DNA of 64,000 nucleotides from Tribonema minus (Eukaryota; Sar; Xanthophyceae; Tribonematales; Tribonemataceae), in NCBI GenBank assembly GCA_017506865.1, contig JAFCMP010000105.1:186001-250000 (forward strand), in the 5' to 3' direction. Positions 58,401 to 64,000 of this stretch are shown here, piece after piece. A program made the translations under genes and the position numbers. The notes under the pieces were generated by a model that saw nothing but the letters and a program-made list of their open reading frames with translations, searched no databases and had not been told where the DNA came from. How positions within the stretch are numbered: position 1 is the stretch's first letter; the number at the start of each line of letters is the position of its first letter.

Positions 58401-58596
58401 GGGGGCAATGTATTCAGGGGGTGAAGCTGGGCCTAGCATGGAAAGGTCAACTGCGGTGGATGATCATGGCAAGGAGAAGAGGAGCAGTAAAAAAAGCAAG
58501 AAAAAGCACCACCACACCAGCAAGGCGGCATCTGCTGACAAGCAGCCGCCACCACCTCCTGCTGCGGGCGCAAGTGGCGATTACTTGCTACTCTGA
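49499..58596 (+). CDS. AP3D: AP-3 complex subunit delta (delta-adaptin)
   Basis: The large subunit of the AP-3 adaptor, which sorts cargo from endosomes to lysosome/vacuole-type compartments. Thirteen exons: 49499-49627, 49832-50041, 50409-50660, 50821-50913, 51445-51991, 52676-52970, 53955-54053, 54124-54281, 54662-54714, 55086-55361, 55839-56336, 56792-56980 and 58045-58596, giving about 1116 aa. Trunk signatures match AP3D: KTLQDLVKGIRAHKRD, RKLTYLQMIGYDMSWAAF, KRVGYLAANQTF, SYVRKKALLVMYK, NNWMLIKVVKLLGSL, DQNLKYLGLVGYVNL and AAWIVGEYGAH. The hinge region contains the typical Lys-rich block RRRKDKKRRKEHKKKK. The last exon is Gln/Ala-rich and Lys-rich and ends in DYLLL. No large folded ear was recognised. 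TGTAA at 58789-58793 lies only ~90 bp before the next start codon. Exon 6's donor and the short exons 7-9 are the least certain parts. Confidence 0.93.
53447..53480. repeat. TTAGGG tract in AP-3 delta intron 6
   Basis: GTAGGGTTAGATAGCAAGGG is followed by TTAGGGTTAGGGTT, about four units in plus orientation with one interruption. Confidence 0.8.
56571..56619. repeat. 28-bp-spaced tandem duplication, AP-3 delta intron 11
   Basis: TGCCATTTGGTGTTACTTGA occurs twice in direct orientation, 28 bp apart. Confidence 0.85.
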
Positions 58597-58788
58597 CAAA
58601 ATCACCAATATTCGGCGGTGCACCTTTGTGTTGGCCCTGCCTTGGCTCTGCGTTGCATGTGTGCAGATGCTGCTTGTCCACCAGACATCGACGTAACCAA
58701 TTATGGCTTGTCGACGCCGCATTGTAGTCAGCCACGCTAAATGCTTTAAGCCACACTGCTCAGGCTTGCCAGCAATCAAGCGTTTTTT

Positions 58789-58793
58789 TGTAA
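58789..58793 (+). promoter_or_regulatory. TGTAA polyadenylation-type signal for AP-3 delta
   Basis: TGTAA, the usual green-algal polyadenylation signal, lies 193 bp after the AP-3 delta stop. It is also only ~90 bp before the LRR gene start codon, so the two genes are tightly packed head-to-tail. Confidence 0.5.
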
Positions 58794-58879
58794 CCGTCCT
58801 TTTTATTCCTTCACCTTTGCTTGAAGTTCAGCCGCGATGTGGTGACGCGTGCGTGCGTGGAACTAAGTGCGACTAGGCG

Positions 58880-61800
58880 ATGCGGGTGCTGCAAGGCGAA
58901 TTGCTTCGACCTCTTTGCGGCAGCCCTCTCAATGAGCTCGACTTTCTGCATCTCGACCGGTACCAGGTCGAGCGCTTGCATGGCCGAGGTCTAGCGGAGT
59001 GCAAGCGGCTCAGGCACTTGAGGCTAGCTCGCAATGCACTGGTAGGCATTCCTAAAGGCGCCCTCGGCACTAGCAACGAGTTGTGGCTTCTCGACTTCAG
59101 CCGAAACTGCATCAGCCAGATCGAGGATCTCAGCAAATTCGCAGCTCTAGGCAGCGTTGACCTGTCGCACAACGACCTATCGTGGGTGGCTCTGAGAGCA
59201 CTAGCACGGACACATGTGCTGCAGCTCAATGTGGCGGGCAACCCCAAGCTTCAACCTCCTGCAAATGCTGGTGCAGGTGGACACGGCTCCGACACAAGCA
59301 CCGAGACAAAACGTGCCACACGGAGTGCGGTGCTGGCGACGCTGCCTTTGGTCTGGGTGTTAAATGGCGAATTCGTTACTGCCGCAGAGCGCAAGGCTGC
59401 TTGCCAGGAGAGTGTCAAGAGAGACACAATAGCATATCCGCTCAGCGTACAAGCAACCCTCAGCCGCTCGCTGTCTGGCGCATGCCTGACGCCTTCGCAA
59501 TGGTGGGTGTCCGCGAATGCGCGCACGCAAGAGCTGGCCAGCTTTGTGGCTCGTGAACTCCCAGATCCAGCAAAGGGAGAGGGCGCACGCTTGCAGTTTC
59601 TGCTGCAGCACTACACACAGCTGGCGACTGACCACAACTCCTTCATCGTGCGGCAGACCTACAACGTCGACGCACTGCCGGAGCGCATGCCACTGCCACA
59701 CATGGCTGCCATCGACAGCGCCTCAGCCGCCACCCGCCTGGACCTGGCAATCATGCTCATCGCCAAGCTGTGCTATGGCAACAGCATGCCACAGCGTGTA
59801 TTTGAGGAGTCATTGCTCATTACCCTAGTGTCAGAGGTGGGCACGCGTCCACCAGGTGACATTGCCGTGCTGCCGCCGTTCGTGTGCACGGCCATAGTGT
59901 TCAGGCTACGCGAGCGCCTGCTGGAGGAGGCAGCGCAACAGATACAGCAGCTTGGTGGCGAGCACAGCCAGCCACACGAGAGCAGCACCAAGGAGCATCT
60001 TAGCGCTATGCAGCTGGAGCTACTGCATGCCATTCCAGCCGTTGTCACGGGGTTCGCTGGACTCAGCTCGCAGGGCGCTGGCGGCACCAGCAGCGACGGC
60101 GATGCAGGCGCCCGGCAGCTTTTCCGACACGCTGTGTTGGTGCTATCTCGGAGTCCACACTGTCCACCGCTGGTGGCGCGACACACCACAGCTGCTGAGC
60201 AGAAACTCTACGACCAGCTCAAACCGCTGCTGGCACGCGCCGGCATGTCTCACACAGATCTCAACGTGTCCTGGGACGAGCGGCCAGGCGACGGCGACAG
60301 CAGCGCAGTGGACAGACTGCGGTGGCGACAGCACACGCCGCAGCGCGGCTACGCGCGGCTGTGGAGCGCTGACACGCAGCCAACTTCAAGTGTCCACGTG
60401 CCTCGCACCAGGGGGGAGGGCGGACGGTCGCCTAACGCAACACCGGGGAAAGGGGGAGGGCGCAGCAGCAGCCCGTGTGGTGGCAACGGAGGCAGCATAG
60501 TCATCCTCTGCGGGGAGGTAATGGGCGACACAGAGGGGGTTGCAGGCGGTGCTGCGGGCGGCAGCATGCAGTACGTGGTGAGCGGCATGCGGCGGCCCCA
60601 GGTGGGCGATACGGTGCAGCTGTCCTTGCAAACATTCGCGAGCATCACATCAGTGCATGACGGCACCGGCAGCAGATTCAGCACAAGCGGCAGCTGCTGC
60701 ACCAGCGGCGGCGGTGGCGGTGCCAGCCGCAGCAGCAACGGCAGCGGCGGCGACAGTGGCGGCGGCGGCGGCAGCGGCGGCGGTGGCGGCAGCGGCAGCG
60801 GCAGCGGCGGCGGCGGCGGCAACGGCAGCGGCAGCGGCGGCGTCGGTGCCAATCGCGCAAGTTGCGATGGCGGCAGCGCGGACGATGCAAAGATAACAGC
60901 AGTGCCTGCAATACCGGCACAAAGCTCAGTTGTGGAGGTGGCATCATGCTTGGGGCTCAAAGATCCGCCCTTCAACGGTAACGCAGCGATTGAGCGGTCA
61001 CAGCTCGTGTCGGATCCGAGGAAAGGGGGTTATTGGGTGCACGCACACGCTGCTCAACAGGCGCAGGCGCTGATGGAGGCCAACTGGCGCAGGCAAAGCA
61101 GCAGGGAATGCGCGCTCATAAGGGGGTTCACAGCGCAGCAGCAGCGCTCCAACGACCCTGCGTTTCTGCTGGCGGGCGCGCGTAACAGCAGCTGCTGCGG
61201 GATCGGCGAGGGCGGTTCGGAGCAGGAATTCTGTCCAATAGAGAGTCCGCCTAGGACGCGTGTGCTGTCCGCACCACTCAGGCAGGAGACGGGCTGCACG
61301 GAACTGCTGGAACCTCCTGTTTCTGCCTGGTGAGTTTGCTGCAAAGGTTGTGGATGTTCATGTGGTTGCATATGTTAGAATCAGCAAGTTCAGCATGTTG
61401 CTTGTGACGTGACTCTATGTCCAAGACCATGCTTTGATGTAGGTACAGTATATGGCGATGAAGCTCTCAGATGGCCTTCATGTAGTGACGGCATCTACGG
61501 AGTTGTTGCTCCTGGACAGTTCGTTGCTCGCTTTTGGGGCCATGCTACCTGGCCATCCATTTGTCACTGCAAGTCAGGCTGTAATGTCAGGAACAATGGT
61601 CTGTTGATGATTACCATGGTTTGCAAATGGTGTCTGAGCCATTTCCAAACACGCTGCAATTATTTACAATGGGAGTTTGGCAAAGGTTCAATTGCCAATG
61701 AGCCCAAGCCCTGTTCATACAGTGCTATGTCACCATTTAGCATCTGCAACCTGTCATGACAGCAGCAATGCATATCTGCATGTTGCATGCACCAGCCACT

Positions 61801-63198
61801 GATTTTTGTGCCTGGTGCTGTGCATCCTGCACCAAACACACAAAGCAAAGCAATGCAACCATGGCCAACAACCACTGGCACTCACAACTTCAACCCCCTC
61901 CCCCAGAAATACTGTCTTGATGGGAATTCAACTTCAAAAAGATACAAGCTTCAGTATATGACACAATGTTTTGGGAAAGCTACCGCTAAGTTTCAGCTTA
62001 CGAAACAATGTTTCTGGTGATAGGCTGCGCATGATCACCTGACACATACCACAACTTGCTGCTACATGCATACCCATGCCCGCATGTGTGCTGCAGGAAA
62101 CCGCAACAGCCCCAAGCAGCCTCACATGGCAATCTGGAGGCAGCCTGGCTGGGTTTACAGAAGGAAATGGGAACTCTGTGCGAGGCCAACCAGCTCACCA
62201 AGACAACACTGGGGCGGCGCAACAGAGTTAAGGCAGGCAGAGCCTTCGCCGCAGAGATTGCAGCATTGCGCCAGCGCTTTGGCCTGTGCCGCAGCGGCAG
62301 CAGCAGCAGCAGCGGTGGCGGCAACGGTAGTGATGGTCAGCGTGGCGGCGTGCAAAGCCACAACGCTGCAACTGCCAGCGAGTTGTTCAACTTGACGGCT
62401 GTAAGTTTAGAGAACGGCGGCGATGACACCAGTGCCGCAGCTCCTGTTGCTAACGTCAGTGCCGGCAGCGCTGGCGGCACTGGAGGCACAACCATTGCTG
62501 GCGGCAGCGGCGCGGTGGGCAACAACGAGGTCAACGCCAGCAGCAACAGTGACACTCCAGAGTGCAATGGTGTCGCTCAACACCACAGCAGCAGCGCTCA
62601 GCGCTTCAGCAACAACGCTCAACTGCGCGATGGCACTTCTACTGCAGAGGCATATTCACCACCAAGGGCGCACCCGTGGCAACACATGTGGCGCCCCAAC
62701 AGCAGGCAGGCGCTGAGTTGGCGTCATTTTCCTGAGCGTGCCCGTTGCATCGTTGCCGCCCAAAGTGCCGCTGCACACCAGCATCAACCGCCGACAGCAG
62801 TCGCGATAGATGCAGCGGTGGCGGCAGAATGGGGCATGCGTCCGAACAGCAGAGCTGGGAGACCACTAGGGCTGCCAGGCAAGTCAGCAGTGCGGCTTGC
62901 AGTTATGCCAGGGTTGGCGACCGCGGTGTTAGCGGAGGGCAATGCGATGCCGCATGTCAAATCAGGTTTCCTCTCCCCTGCATTCAAGCCCTTTGTTAGG
63001 CCCGATGGCGGCAAACTTGCACAGCGAGAGCAGGCTTCAAGCACAGCTTCTGGGGCTCAGTTTCAGTGTGCTGATGCAGTTAGCACTCAAACATGTGCCG
63101 TAGCAGCAGGGCCTCTTGTTGGCATCCGTTGCGGCTTGCAGCCTCACAAGCTCTGCCTGTCGCTAGCCCTGGGGATGCCTCCTTTGCAAGACGGTTGA
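58880..63198 (+). CDS. Large leucine-rich-repeat protein
   Basis: Two exons, 58880-61329 and 62097-63198 (codon TG/G = Trp at the junction), giving about 1183 aa. The N-terminal ~130 residues are LRRs of the LRR/SDS22-like style seen in many ciliary and cytoskeletal proteins: LRHLRLARNALVGIPKGAL, LWLLDFSRNCISQIEDLSKF, LGSVDLSHNDLSW and VLQLNVAGNPKL. An LRR cap-like segment follows (LPLVWVLNGEFVTAAERKA). The middle (about residues 200-460) looks globular and helical, without a recognised domain. A Gly/Ser tract encoded by GGC repeats (60700-60850) separates it from the rest. Exon 2 opens with an acidic/basic helical segment and ends in Ala/Ser-rich low complexity. Its role is unknown; a flagellar or scaffold function is only a guess. 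A third exon cannot be excluded. Confidence 0.8.
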
Positions 63199-64000
63199 AA
63201 AGGCAACAAATAACAAAGATCGCACATGATACTGGAACTTTGTTTGGCACAGTTTCTGCACTGGTGGTGTGGCAGAGCACCGTTCTGCATCTGCGGAAGC
63301 AACGACATATGCTACGTTTTGGTTGGCTCCAGCTGTGATTGCCCATTACGGGCATCCAATTCTTGATTGTGCACTTCTTGACGCCTGCGTATCACATGCC
63401 TCAGCAGTCACTCGCCAGGTCCACCATTGTCTGCGCTCCCATGTTCGGGGTCAAAGTTAGGGTCAGGTCACAGTGTTAGCCTGACCATGCCTACCACCAT
63501 CTTGGAGACGATGCACCCTGCTGCAGGCCTCCCTCGAGAGTATACCACCCACCTGCAAGACGTCTTAAGGCATGCTTTGTTGTAAAAGCTATATGATGGT
63601 CTGCTCATGCTGCTGCTGCTACTGCTGCTACTGAACCGTCCGCCCCCCCCCCCACTACTCACGGCCTGAATACCATTGGTACAAATGCCTCGCAGGTGCC
63701 TGCCCCTCAAGCATGGTTAACATGTGCAGTACCGTCGCTGATTAAAGTGGTTGAGAGTCTGCCACGAAGTGTGGCCCTCGATGATTTAAGGTGATGCTTC
63801 GAGGCTCGGTGGCGCTCTCCAGCAAGAGGGCACGCTCCTATGCAGAGATCAGCAAGGGCGGGGATTGGGGCTAAAAACTCTAACCATTATTGGCATGACT
63901 CAACATGCGCTGGTATGATAACATTGCCGTATGATCGCGGTCGTTCCGCATTCTTGCCAATGGCCCAAAGTGCCTCAACGTGAAGCTGCTGAAGCATTCA
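63199..64000. other. Right end of window, no defined gene
   Basis: It holds a TGTAA near 63580 that could end the LRR transcript, a GCTGCT/ACTGCT triplet run and a C-run near 63608-63655. A possible internal exon lies at 63696-63790 (see findings). Confidence 0.4.

Noticed and set aside
60650..60922. Poly-alanine frames on both strands
   Set aside because: They are shadows of the GGC-repeat Gly/Ser tract of the LRR gene.

Overview
The window is nuclear DNA from a chlorophyte green alga, most likely a chlamydomonadalean. The evidence is a chloroplast-type phosphoribulokinase, intron-rich genes with GT-AG introns beginning mostly GTGAGN, TGTAA polyadenylation-type signals, and abundant CAG/GGC low-complexity tracts inside coding exons. 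Interstitial telomere-like repeats are of the TTAGGG type, not the TTTTAGGG type of Chlamydomonas reinhardtii. A lineage with human-type telomeres (some Chlamydomonadales, possibly a Haematococcus relative) is therefore plausible, but this is inference. No bacterial, organellar or viral gene organisation is seen.

Layout from left to right: the last four exons of phosphoribulokinase (PRK, +, 1-4208), with a partial duplicate of the last exon in its final intron. A HAD-family phosphatase-like gene follows (-, 4864-7384). Next is a 12-exon ubiquitin conjugation factor E4/UFD2 with a C-terminal U-box (-, 8274-19261). A two-exon complex I subunit resembling NDUFA3/B9 (+, 19658-20245) is divergent from E4. 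Then comes a five-exon CaMKK/SnRK1-activating-type protein kinase (+, 21018-27629).

A nested transposon block occupies 28750-35727. A short non-autonomous hAT element, with matching termini and a perfect 8-bp target-site duplication, has been invaded by a LINE with a restriction-like endonuclease (R2/NeSL-like architecture). The LINE copy appears intact. It sits head-to-tail behind shorter sequences carrying the same 3' tail.

To the right lie a membrane-anchored pyridoxamine-phosphate-oxidase-like protein (+, 36769-40297), an old ~0.5-kb tandem duplication (40803-41917), and an uncharacterised polyQ/acidic protein (+, 42131-43090). After a repeat-rich gap come a WD40 protein with a signal-peptide-like N-terminus (-, 45167-49113), AP-3 delta-adaptin in 13 exons (+, 49499-58596), and a large LRR protein (+, 58880-63198).

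The genes are unrelated housekeeping functions: Calvin cycle, ubiquitin, respiration, signalling and vesicle traffic. Nothing suggests an operon-like or defence-island system. The unusual content is non-coding: (i) the nested hAT/LINE block and its tail array; (ii) a dispersed palindromic TTGAAGT/ACTTCAA motif far above chance; (iii) TTAGGG tracts, including one head-to-head tract and two directly abutting splice sites of unrelated genes; (iv) a decayed exon duplicate in PRK.

All exon boundaries were placed by eye from reading frame, conserved protein sequence and GT-AG signals. None has transcript support here.
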